Shown here: one piece after another, positions 27,306-34,415 of the stretch | Layout of the letters: the number at the start of each line of letters is the position of its first letter | Position numbering within the stretch: the stretch's first letter is position 1 | Origin: Granulicella aggregans | GTDB taxonomy: Bacteria; Acidobacteriota; Terriglobia; Terriglobales; Acidobacteriaceae | NCBI RefSeq assembly: GCF_014203275.1 | Contig: NZ_JACHIP010000004.1 | Location: 780,691-844,690 of the forward strand | Direction: 5' to 3' | DNA length: 64,000 nt | Program-made: the position numbers and the translations under genes | The notes under the pieces: model-generated | What the model was told of the DNA's origin: nothing | Database searches by the model: none | What the model saw: only the letters and a program-made list of their open reading frames with translations

Positions 27306-27324
27306 AGCACCTCTGACAACCGCC

Positions 27325-27352
27325 GTCATTCTGAGCGAAGCGAAGAATCCCC
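27325..27352 (+). repeat. Second copy of dispersed short repeat
   Basis: GTCATTCTGAGCGAAGCG followed by AAGAATCCCC, 17 of 18 bases like the start of the copy at 23654. It is 20 bases after the agaZ stop. Confidence 0.6.
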
Positions 27353-27417
27353 GCATTTCTCCGCTGTGCCACGGATACAGCCACGCCCTGATCTAATTCG
27401 TAATGAACGAAGTTGCG

Positions 27418-27448
27418 TATGGTCCGGGAGCCTTGCTCCCGGACCATA
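27418..27448. terminator. Strong hairpin between convergent agaZ and GH109 genes
   Basis: TATGGTCCGGGAGC (27418-27431) and GCTCCCGGACCATA (27435-27448) form a perfect 14-base stem with a 3-base loop, directly after the GH109 stop at 27455. It has no T-run, but its strength and placement suggest a two-way transcript end or 3' stabiliser. Confidence 0.65.
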
Positions 27449-27454
27449 TGCGCT

Positions 27455-28825
27455 CTAGCTCTGTGTCCCAATCGCTGAAGCCTTCCGCACCATCCACTTC
27501 CCACGCGTAAAGTCTGGAAACTCCTGCGGTGCGCTTCCATGTGCCACCGAAGCCTCGCTCAGTGGCGTCACGGAAGACCACGCGGCAGCATCGTAGACAT
27601 CCATGTCCGGCGCTATACCTTCGCGCACGCACTGCAGCAGGCGGTACAGCATGATGTAGTCCATGCCGCCGTGGCCGCCGAGCTTCTTTGCGATCTCGCC
27701 CTCGGACTTCCACAGTGGATGCTGGAACTCCTTCCACTTGTCGATGGACTCGAACTCCTCATCGGCGTTCTGGCCGTCGAGGTAGATGCGCGGCGGATAG
27801 TCGACAAAGATACCTTTGGTTCCCGCGATCTGGTTGACGCGGTCATACGGGTGAGGCGTAGAGGTCGTGTGCTTCACGCAGATCGTCAGGCCGTTCGCGG
27901 TCTTGATCAGCGACGTGTTCATATCGCCCTCCACGTACTTTTCCTTCATGCGCGGATCGTCGGCCTTCAAATGTTCTTTGCGATATGCATCAAGCCCGCG
28001 CTGCGGCGTGCTCATGCTCACCAGGTGCGCGAACCGGTCGCCGCGCTGAATGCCCATGTAGTTCGCGACAGGTCCAAGGCCGTGCGTGGGATAAGGATTG
28101 CCGTTGCGCTTGGTATGCTCATCGCGCCGCCACAGGCCTTCACCCTTACCGGAGAACAGTTCTTCGCGAAGGTCATGCAGGTAAGCGCCTTCACCGTAAA
28201 GCAGCTCGCCAAACTTGCCTGCGAGAACCATGCGCAGGATTAGCGTCTCGTTGTAGCCATAGCAGCAGTTCTCCAGCATCGTGCAGTGCTTGCGGGTCTT
28301 CTCGGAGGTGTTGACGATCTTCCAGCAGTCTTCGAGCGTTGTGACGGCAGGCACTTCCACAGCGACATCCTTGCCATGCTCCATGCCATAGATCGCCATC
28401 GGTGCGTGCCACAGCCAGGGCGTGGCGATGATGACGAAGTCGATGTCTTCGCGCTTCAGCATCCTCTCGTAGTCATGAGGCCCCTCGGTGTAAAGGTCGG
28501 GCTTCTTCGCTCCTGCCGCGTTCACAAGCGACGCTGCATTTTCCGCATGATCCCTCACCACATCGCACAGCGCAACGATCTGCGCGTCCGCAGCGATTAG
28601 GTTCTCAAGCAGATTGGTCCCACGCCCTCCGGTGCCGATCATCGCGATCTTCGGGTTCCGCTTCGCATAGGGAACGTCGATCATGGTCGCCGCCGTGGAG
28701 GTCTCGGCCTGCGCAAGTCCTGCAAGGTTGGTTGCGACTGCGGTGGCTGCGCTCATCTGCACAAATCGTCTCCGGCTCCAAAATCCACTTACCGTCGCGC
28801 TGATATCTTCGGGGTTCAGATCCAA
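27455..28825 (-). CDS. GH109 alpha-N-acetylgalactosaminidase, Tat-exported
   Basis: TTG 28825 is preferred: AAGGAG lies six bases upstream and it yields a 456-residue protein with SRRRFVQMSAATAVATNLAG near residue 17, a twin-arginine signal cut near QAE. An ATG at 28912 would put 29 extra residues before it. The mature part is a Gfo/Idh/MocA fold with the NAD motif IAMIGTGGRGTNLLENL and the GH109 stretches TPWLWHAPMAIYGMEHGK, YPTHGLGPVANY, HLVSMSTPQRG and KLGGHGGMDY. GH109 enzymes cleave terminal alpha-GalNAc with bound NAD+. Export with a bound cofactor explains the Tat signal. It supplies the sugar for the locus. Substrate specificity is inferred from family. Confidence 0.87.
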   Translation of the reverse strand: MDLNPEDISATVSGFWSRRRFVQMSAATAVATNLAGLAQAETSTAATMIDVPYAKRNPKIAMIGTGGRGTNLLENLIAADAQIVALCDVVRDHAENAASLVNAAGAKKPDLYTEGPHDYERMLKREDIDFVIIATPWLWHAPMAIYGMEHGKDVAVEVPAVTTLEDCWKIVNTSEKTRKHCTMLENCCYGYNETLILRMVLAGKFGELLYGEGAYLHDLREELFSGKGEGLWRRDEHTKRNGNPYPTHGLGPVANYMGIQRGDRFAHLVSMSTPQRGLDAYRKEHLKADDPRMKEKYVEGDMNTSLIKTANGLTICVKHTTSTPHPYDRVNQIAGTKGIFVDYPPRIYLDGQNADEEFESIDKWKEFQHPLWKSEGEIAKKLGGHGGMDYIMLYRLLQCVREGIAPDMDVYDAAAWSSVTPLSEASVAHGSAPQEFPDFTRGKWMVRKASAIGTQS

Positions 28826-28941
28826 TGAAATCTCCTTGGCGGCGGCTTGGCGTAATAATCGCAAGCAATCGCAACCGATGTATCTTTCGGATGAGGTTAT
28901 TTCATCGTGCATGCACTGTCAAAGCAATAATCCATGCGTAT

Positions 28942-28956
28942 CGAAGGAAAATGAAA
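28942..28956 (-). promoter_or_regulatory. Putative AgaR/DeoR operator, site C
   Basis: On the minus strand this reads TTTCATTTTCCTTCG. It is in the divergent region between the GH109 and NagX-like genes and matches sites A and B. An adjacent GCTACC and CCTTCG upstream on the same strand extend the repeated pattern. Confidence 0.6.
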
Positions 28957-29045
28957 GGTAGCGAAGGATTTGCGTGCTATCATCGCGAAACCACGGCAAT
29001 AAGAATTGGTAGTCGTCCGTCGAAAACCTTCCGGGAGATTCGTTC

Positions 29046-30239
29046 ATGGGCTCATCCGTAGCCGCTCCGCCGCCGCAACGCAACGTTGCTGTAGATGCTT
29101 ATCGTGGCCTGGTCATGCTGCTGATGATGGGCGAAGTGATGCAATTTGGCGAGGTCGCAAAATCCTTCCCAAATAGTACGCTGTGGCACATCCTCGGCTA
29201 CAACCAGAGCCACGTGGAATGGACGGGGATGGGGTTGCACGACATGATTCAGCCCTCGTTCACGTTCCTTGTGGGCGTGGCGCTGCCGTACTCACTGCGC
29301 AGCCGGCAGAAGAAGGGACAGACGTTTCCGCAGATCATCGGACACACGATCTGGCGCAGCATCCTGTTGATGTGCCTGGGCTTTTTCCTGCGATCGATCC
29401 AGAGTCCGATGACGAACTTCACCTTCGAGGACACGCTGACGCAGATCGGCATGGGCTACACGTTTGCCGTCCTGCTGACGTTAGTGAAGCCGCGCTGGCA
29501 GTGGACGGCCTTCGGCGTCATTCTCTTTGGATACTGGCTGGCGTGGGCGCTGTATCCCGCTCCGGGGCCGAACTTCGACTGGAACGCGGTTGGCGTCCCG
29601 GATGACTGGCACTCGCACCTGCTGCATGGATTTGCGGCCCATTGGAACAAGAACAGCAACCTCGGCCAGGCCTTCGATGTGTGGTTCCTCAACCTGCTTC
29701 CGAGGCCCAGCCGGTTCCTCTTCAATGATGGCGGGTATCTGACGCTCAGCTTTATTCCGACGCTTGGCACCATGCTGCTTGGCCTTGCCGCCGGACGATG
29801 GTTCATTGAGAGCCCGTTGGTCATCCCTATCCGCAAGTTCCTCATCGCTGCGGGCATTCTGATGGCTGGCGGTCTGCTGCTGCACTTCACTGGCATCAAC
29901 CCGATTGTGAAGCGCATCTGGACACCGGCATGGACGCTGTGGAGCGGCGGTGTCTGCTTCCTGTTCTTAGCTGCGTTCTCGTGGTTCGTGGACGTGAAGA
30001 AGAACACGCGGATTGTGTTTCCGCTGGTTGTCGTGGGCATGAACTCGATTGCGGCTTACTTGATCGCGCATCTGTTTGAGGACTTCGTCCTAAGCAGCTT
30101 CCGCATTCATCTTGGGATGCGGTTCCTGAACGTCTTTGGCACGGCACTGGAGCCGGTGTTTATCGGAGCGCTGGCTCTGGTGGTGTACTGGCTTATACTT
30201 CATTGGATGTTCCGGAACAGGATCTTCCTTCGCATTTGA
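29046..30239 (+). CDS. NagX/HGSNAT-like multi-pass membrane protein (DUF5009 type)
   Basis: A 397-residue membrane protein with about ten hydrophobic segments. The N-terminal VAVDAYRGLVMLLMMGEVMQF, then HDMIQPSFTFLVGVALPYSL (about 67-86), and the later GMNSIAAYLIAHL are family marks of NagX/DUF5009, related to the human lysosomal heparan-alpha-glucosaminide acetyltransferase HGSNAT. GGGAG lies eight bases before ATG. NagX-type genes recur in amino-sugar loci, but their role is not settled: transport, or transmembrane acetyl transfer onto an amino sugar. It is 10 bases before the regulator gene, likely the same operon. Confidence 0.82.
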   Translation: MGSSVAAPPPQRNVAVDAYRGLVMLLMMGEVMQFGEVAKSFPNSTLWHILGYNQSHVEWTGMGLHDMIQPSFTFLVGVALPYSLRSRQKKGQTFPQIIGHTIWRSILLMCLGFFLRSIQSPMTNFTFEDTLTQIGMGYTFAVLLTLVKPRWQWTAFGVILFGYWLAWALYPAPGPNFDWNAVGVPDDWHSHLLHGFAAHWNKNSNLGQAFDVWFLNLLPRPSRFLFNDGGYLTLSFIPTLGTMLLGLAAGRWFIESPLVIPIRKFLIAAGILMAGGLLLHFTGINPIVKRIWTPAWTLWSGGVCFLFLAAFSWFVDVKKNTRIVFPLVVVGMNSIAAYLIAHLFEDFVLSSFRIHLGMRFLNVFGTALEPVFIGALALVVYWLILHWMFRNRIFLRI

Positions 30240-30249
30240 GGAGCACTGA

Positions 30250-31086
30250 TTGGGAGAGATGAAGAAAGAAGCCGGAGAGGGCCACGCAAACGGCATGAAA
30301 GTAGAAGAACCCGTGCAGGAAGGCATGATGGCGGAAGAACGCCGGATGCAGATCCTGCAGATTCTGCGGGCAGAGGGCCGGGCCAAGGTCAACGAGTTGG
30401 TGCGCCGGTTCAATACCTCCGCCGTAACGATCCGCAGTGATTTGAATGAGTTAGACCAGCGCGGGCTGGTGCAGCGCTCGCATGGCGGCGCCGTCATCCA
30501 GGACACCGTCTTCCGCGAGTCGCCGGTTCACGAACGCATCAAGAGCCAGTCGAAAGAGAAGCAGCGGATTGGCGCGATGGCGGCGACGCTGGTGCGCGAA
30601 GGAGAGACGATCATCCTCGACTCCGGCACGACGGCGCTTGAGGTCGCGCGGAATCTCAAGAACATCTTGAATCTGCAGGTGATCACGAATGGCGTGAATA
30701 TTGCGGCGGAGCTGCTGAACTCGCGCAACACGCAGATCATCATGATGGGGGGGACGGTTCGGAACGATTCGGCTTCGATCGTGGGGCGGCAGACGGAAGA
30801 CATGCTGGAGCAGTTCTCGGCGGACAAGCTTTTTCTCTGCGGGGCCGGGTGCGATCCCGATTTTGGCGTGAGCGGGACGAATCTTGAAGAGACGATGGCG
30901 AACCGGGCCATGCTGCGGGCGGCGAGGGAGATTATCGTGGTTGCCGATGCGAGCAAGTTCGGCAAGCGGAGTATGTCGCTGATTGCATCGTTCTCTGAGG
31001 TGGATATTGTAATCAGCGACGAGAGCCTATTACCGGAGTTGCAGGAGCGGATCAAGTCGTTCGGGTGCAAGTTGATCCTGGTCTGA
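30250..31086 (+). CDS. agaR: DeoR-family transcriptional regulator, AgaR-like
   Basis: The protein has an N-terminal winged helix (RRMQILQILRAEGRAKVNEL, then NTSAVTIRSDLNELDQRG) and a C-terminal DeoR sensor domain (SGTTALEVARNL, VITNGVNIA, MGGTVRNDSASIVG, GVSGTNLEE). GAGGAG six bases upstream supports TTG 30250 (278 residues); ATG 30325 would remove a poorly conserved 25-residue tail. DeoR regulators sense phosphorylated sugars. It is in the last operon of the sugar locus, and three similar sites lie in its divergent promoters, so it is likely the locus repressor. AgaR naming is by context. Confidence 0.82.
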   Translation: MGEMKKEAGEGHANGMKVEEPVQEGMMAEERRMQILQILRAEGRAKVNELVRRFNTSAVTIRSDLNELDQRGLVQRSHGGAVIQDTVFRESPVHERIKSQSKEKQRIGAMAATLVREGETIILDSGTTALEVARNLKNILNLQVITNGVNIAAELLNSRNTQIIMMGGTVRNDSASIVGRQTEDMLEQFSADKLFLCGAGCDPDFGVSGTNLEETMANRAMLRAAREIIVVADASKFGKRSMSLIASFSEVDIVISDESLLPELQERIKSFGCKLILV

Positions 31087-31100
31087 GTGGATTTCGCCAA

Positions 31101-31116
31101 TGTTCCACGTGGAACA
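31101..31116. other. Putative parS (ParB-binding) site 1
   Basis: TGTTCCACGTGGAACA is a perfect 16-base palindrome, identical in form to chromosomal parS sites of Pseudomonas-type ParB systems and close to the general consensus TGTTTCACGTGAAACA. It lies 15 bases after the regulator stop. No parA or parB gene is in the window. Confidence 0.75.
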
Positions 31117-31175
31117 TCGGCGAGTCCCCATTTTTTCTGTTGATTATAAATGGGTTATAAGATTTTTATTGAAAA

Positions 31176-31191
31176 TGTTCCACGTGGAACA
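31176..31191. other. Putative parS (ParB-binding) site 2
   Basis: A second exact copy of TGTTCCACGTGGAACA, 75 bases from the first, in a 237-base AT-rich gap. Paired parS sites within 100 bases are a feature of some chromosomal clusters that lie near the replication origin. Confidence 0.75.
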
Positions 31192-31282
31192 TTTCACATG
31201 GTTTGGCCATTGGCTTGCTATGCACAGGGGGTCCCTAGTTTAGGACATAAAACGATGTCAAGCGGTTACGCGTGTAGATTCG

Positions 31283-31302
31283 TTGTAGTAATGTTTCTAC
31301 AA
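31283..31302. promoter_or_regulatory. Inverted repeat, likely antitoxin operator
   Basis: TTGTAG (31283-31288) and CTACAA (31297-31302) are perfect 6-base arms with an 8-base centre, 21 bases before the antitoxin ATG. A further TGTAGA occurs at 31273. Toxin-antitoxin operons are usually self-repressed through such palindromes. TGGCGGAGG just before the start is the ribosome-binding site. Confidence 0.6.
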
Positions 31303-31323
31303 TAAGCTGGCGGAGGCTCACCG

Positions 31324-31578
31324 ATGGCGATCACCACTCTTTCCAGCCGGGAGTTTAATCAGGACACTAGCCGAGCCAAAAAGGCGGCTTCTAAAGGGCC
31401 GGTGTTTATTACTGACCGGGGCAAGCCTGCCCACGTGTTGCTCAGCATCGAGGAGTATCAGCGGCTTTCCGGCGAGCGGCGGAGCCTCCTCAACTCTCTT
31501 TCCATGCCGGGCCTTGCGTGCATTGAATTTGACCCACCCAAGCTGCAAATATCCGTGAAGCCAGCGGACCTCTCCTGA
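31324..31578 (+). CDS. Phd/YefM-type antitoxin
   Basis: An 84-residue protein beginning MAITTLSSREFNQDTSRAKK, the canonical Phd/YefM N-terminal DNA-binding segment, followed by GPVFITDRGKPAHVLLSIEEY (about 25-45). The remaining C-terminal 35 residues are the toxin-neutralising tail. The stop overlaps the PIN toxin start (TGATG), so the pair is coupled. GGAGG lies a suitable distance upstream of ATG 31324. Confidence 0.88.
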   Translation: MAITTLSSREFNQDTSRAKKAASKGPVFITDRGKPAHVLLSIEEYQRLSGERRSLLNSLSMPGLACIEFDPPKLQISVKPADLS

Positions 31579-32000
31579 TGTTCCTGCTCGACACCAATGT
31601 GCTGTCCGAACTGCGTAAGGTTGGCGATGGCATGGGTGACGCCAACGTCATTGCCTGGGTGGAGAGTGTGGACGCTGGGACTCTCTATCTCTCCGCGATG
31701 ACCTTAGTGGAGATTGAACTTGGCATCCTCCAGATTGAGCGGCGCGACGCTGCCCAAGGCACTCGGCTGCGGACGTGGATGACGCATCACGTCTTGCCTG
31801 AGTTTCTGGATCGTGTGTTGCCGGTCGATGGTGCGGTCGCGCTTCGCTGTGCGTCGCTGCGTGTGCCGGACCGACGAGGAGAGCGTGATGCGCTGATTGC
31901 GGCGACCGCTCTGGTGCATAGCATGACCGTCGTGACACGGAACGTTGCGGACTTCGTCACTACGGGTGTGCCGGTCTTGAATCCCTGGGATGCGCGGTGA
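31578..32000 (+). CDS. vapC: PIN-domain ribonuclease toxin (VapC family)
   Basis: A 140-residue PIN-domain protein with LLDTNVLSEL at the N-terminus. The four conserved acidic residues are visible: D5, E45 (LVEIELG), D104 (ERDALIAATA) and D125 (NVADF). VapC toxins are metal-dependent RNases that act on tRNA or rRNA. The start overlaps the antitoxin stop. Nothing suggests inactivation. It may stabilise this segment next to the parS-like sites, though that is only a possibility. Confidence 0.9.
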   Translation: MFLLDTNVLSELRKVGDGMGDANVIAWVESVDAGTLYLSAMTLVEIELGILQIERRDAAQGTRLRTWMTHHVLPEFLDRVLPVDGAVALRCASLRVPDRRGERDALIAATALVHSMTVVTRNVADFVTTGVPVLNPWDAR

Positions 32001-32003
32001 CCG

Positions 32004-32873
32004 TTGGCCTTCAGATCGGTCAGCTTCTTGGAAGCTGGAGCGATTGCGCCAGGGCTAGTTTTCGTCGTAGGAGTTGTGTTCGCTCTTTGTGCCACCTGGC
32101 TGACGCGTAAGGGAACCAAGGGCCGAGGCGCGATTGTCATCATCGCATTCCTCATCCCCACGCTGTACGTCGCTTACCTTCTCGCCTCTGGACATCTTCG
32201 CAACGAGTATCACCGGACCCGTTCCAGTGCATACGAATCGGAAGGCTACAACAACCTCATACTGGGGAAGGGTTACGTCCTCTGGTTTTTCGACGAAACG
32301 CCGTGGATGTCTTCTATCGGGCGCGGTACAGCGAGCGCCCAGATAACAAATATTCAGCGGCTCTCCACAGACGGCGCGAAGATAATCGGCCAAACAGGGA
32401 GGACCAACATGGAAGACGGTCCGACCGACTACTACTTCGTTCTGGATCTTGCGACCGGAACATTGAATAAGTTCGCAACCCAAGCGGAACTAAGCTCAAC
32501 AATGGCCACGGCCAAACCCTTACGGAGGCCGGAGGAGTTATACAACGCTGAGGTCAACAGGGAGCGTAGTGGCCTCTTCTGGCCCTTAGTCTGCCTGGCT
32601 CCTGTCGGATTGGCGGCAAGTTTTTTCTCAGTGAGCTTGTTCCGACGCAATCGGGCAACACCGGGGGCCGCTGAAACAAGCTCAATGCTGAGATATATCC
32701 CGCGAAACGGGTTGTCGGCAACTTCGACCGTCTACACGACGGTCGAAGTCGAAGGCTCTTCTGGCGAAGTCGTACGATCGCCGGATGGAAGAAGATTTCC
32801 AGCGCAATCTTTGGCCGGCTCAGTGGAGAAATGGCGTTTACACCTTCCATCACTACCATTCCACTGCTCATGA
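32004..32873 (+). CDS. Membrane protein of unknown function, 3' end run into a truncated cupin gene
   Basis: A frame of up to 289 residues from TTG 32004, four bases after vapC. Two membrane segments are near the N-terminus (about 12-30 and 42-60) and one lies near 195-212 (FWPLVCLAPVGLAASFF). The middle is soluble and includes DYYFVLDLATGTLNKF. The last 60 or so residues after about 229 look random and overlap the cupin gene out of frame, suggesting that the original stop was lost in a rearrangement near 32700. The family is not recognised; the start is uncertain. Confidence 0.5.
   Translation: MAFRSVSFLEAGAIAPGLVFVVGVVFALCATWLTRKGTKGRGAIVIIAFLIPTLYVAYLLASGHLRNEYHRTRSSAYESEGYNNLILGKGYVLWFFDETPWMSSIGRGTASAQITNIQRLSTDGAKIIGQTGRTNMEDGPTDYYFVLDLATGTLNKFATQAELSSTMATAKPLRRPEELYNAEVNRERSGLFWPLVCLAPVGLAASFFSVSLFRRNRATPGAAETSSMLRYIPRNGLSATSTVYTTVEVEGSSGEVVRSPDGRRFPAQSLAGSVEKWRLHLPSLPFHCS
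32722..32748. repeat. Perfect hairpin at a probable junction
   Basis: CTTCGACCGTC (32722-32732) and GACGGTCGAAG (32738-32748) form an 11-base stem with a 5-base loop. There is no T-run. It sits where the upstream membrane-protein frame loses sense and the truncated cupin begins, and might mark a past recombination point. Confidence 0.5.
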
Positions 32874-33171
32874 AGTGCTCGGCTTCGCCGCCGGAAGCGC
32901 ACGGTTGACCCTGGGTGGCGAAGGTGGTCATGACGTGACGGTCAGTGCCGGAGACATCCTTGTGCTGCCCGCTGGAACGGGGCATTATCTTGTTCACGCG
33001 GATCCTGGCTTTCTCGTCGTGGGTGCCTATCCCGTGGGGCAACACTGGGACATCTGCCGGTCCGCTCCGGACGTGGCAACGACCGAAAGGATGTTGAACC
33101 TTCCGTTCCCGGCAAGTGATCCGATCACGGGAAAGGGAGGAGACCTCGTCAGCCTCTGGTCGCCCTCTTAG
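32785..33171 (+). pseudogene. YjlB-like cupin, N-terminally truncated
   Basis: A 128-residue cupin starting MEEDFQRNLWPAQWRNGVY, then HHYHSTAHEVLGFAAGSARLTLGG (metal-type His/Glu cupin motif 1) and DILVLPAGTGHYLV, VGAYPVGQHWDICRSAP (motif 2). In YjlB-type proteins the region before this holds about 40 further residues, including a PNNxRLP stretch; here they are absent, and the in-frame sequence upstream does not resemble them. The core barrel is intact, so a working short form is possible. It overlaps the previous frame. Confidence 0.65.
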
Positions 33172-33267
33172 CCAGTCCCGAAGCACTCAAAACACGTCAC
33201 GTTGCTGCTTGTAATGGGAAAGAGGAAACGCCTTGTCGATGGCCGCTAAGTCGTCAACGTGCTACCT

Positions 33268-34371
33268 TCACGGCTGAGCATAGTAAAGTGCGTAGGTTCT
33301 TGGGATGAGAGCAGATTTGTCGAGCTTGACCGTGAGGAGTCTAAGCTCGTTGAGTCCTCCCGCAGCTTCAGGGTCGAAGGACATGCGGTAATAAGTGCCC
33401 GCCTCCAACAGGCACTGCTGAATTTCGGGGATAAAGTCGCTTTGCTGGTTCATCACCCTTCCGCCGGTGAGTCGAACCATGTTAACAAGAGACAGGTCTC
33501 GCGCTTCGGCCTCCTCGGGCCTACCAATTCCGTGCAGGCGGTCCAGTTGACTACCGCCGCTCAAGCGGTCTGGATCGACTGCAGAGATGTTGTCGATTGT
33601 GACCTGCGCGACACGCAATGTGGTCGACAGCTGAACAAGGGCGTCGAAATATGACTTCTTGTCATCGAGGGTAGCGGCTTCATATCCGGGGTCCGTAAGA
33701 CAGGGCCATCCCTGCCCATCCATACGAGAATTGCCCTTCCCGGTATCTCGCGCTCGTTAGCAGCCAAAGTTCTCAAGGCTTTGATTGAAAGCAGAAAACG
33801 CTGGTTTCCACCACTTGGGCCTCCGTTGAAACTGAATCTGCCAGGTCTTGGAAACTGGTCGTGAAGTTCTTTGGAAAGGAGATTGCCATCCGTAGAGGAG
33901 TCGATTGTTTGTAAGCCTGTATCGGAGAGGAGAGCAAGCGAGACGGGATAGCTCAGCCGCCCGTTATTCTGACGAAGATACGCATCGACCGCCCCGTCGC
34001 TGACGCGCAACGTCAGCAAAAGAATTGTTCACCGAGTCGATGAGCAGCACGATGTGGGCGCGACCCGTCGGTGAATTGCCTTCAACCATCTGGAAGCTGT
34101 TTATCGCCTGGGGCCCGCTTTGGTCCAGAACCGTGAAGTCCTCCTCTTTGAGTCCACCGACGGGTGCTCCGGAGGGATCTGTGACGACTACATTCAGCAG
34201 CACACGATGATCGAGCCGCAGCAAAGCGTCACGATCTTCTTTTGATATTCGAAGCAGGCCTGGACTCAAAGGTTTTTGAGGCGCTGGCCCAGACTTTGCC
34301 GTGAGGACCTGTCCGACAAGAACGAAGGGAAGTGATAACACGATTGCGGCTACGCAGTAGATAAACCTCAC
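33268..34371 (-). pseudogene. VWFA-related secreted protein, two frameshifts
   Basis: Three minus-strand frames line up as one acidobacterial VWFA-related protein of about 365 residues. Part 1 starts at GTG 34371 (GAGGAGG upstream) with a signal peptide (AAIVLSLPFVLVG) and reads to LLIDSVNNSFADVARQR. Part 2 runs from AVDAYLRQNNGRLSYPVSLAL to GRAILVWMG. Part 3 runs from QGWPCLTDPGYEAATLDD to the end. The joins are near 33990 (one extra G in GGGG) and 33715 (one G missing in GGG). It is the last gene behind another VWFA gene and a secreted protein. Either a decayed copy or a sequence error. Confidence 0.7.
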
Positions 34372-34415
34372 AAATCCTCCTCGGCTGTCTTTCCCGACGT
34401 GCTTCTCTCGGTGCG

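Noticed and set aside
31101..31191. Reading the paired palindromes as a terminator of the regulator gene
   Set aside because: The first copy is followed by a T-run some distance away, but two exact identical 16-base palindromes with the CACGTG core fit parS far better than a terminator.
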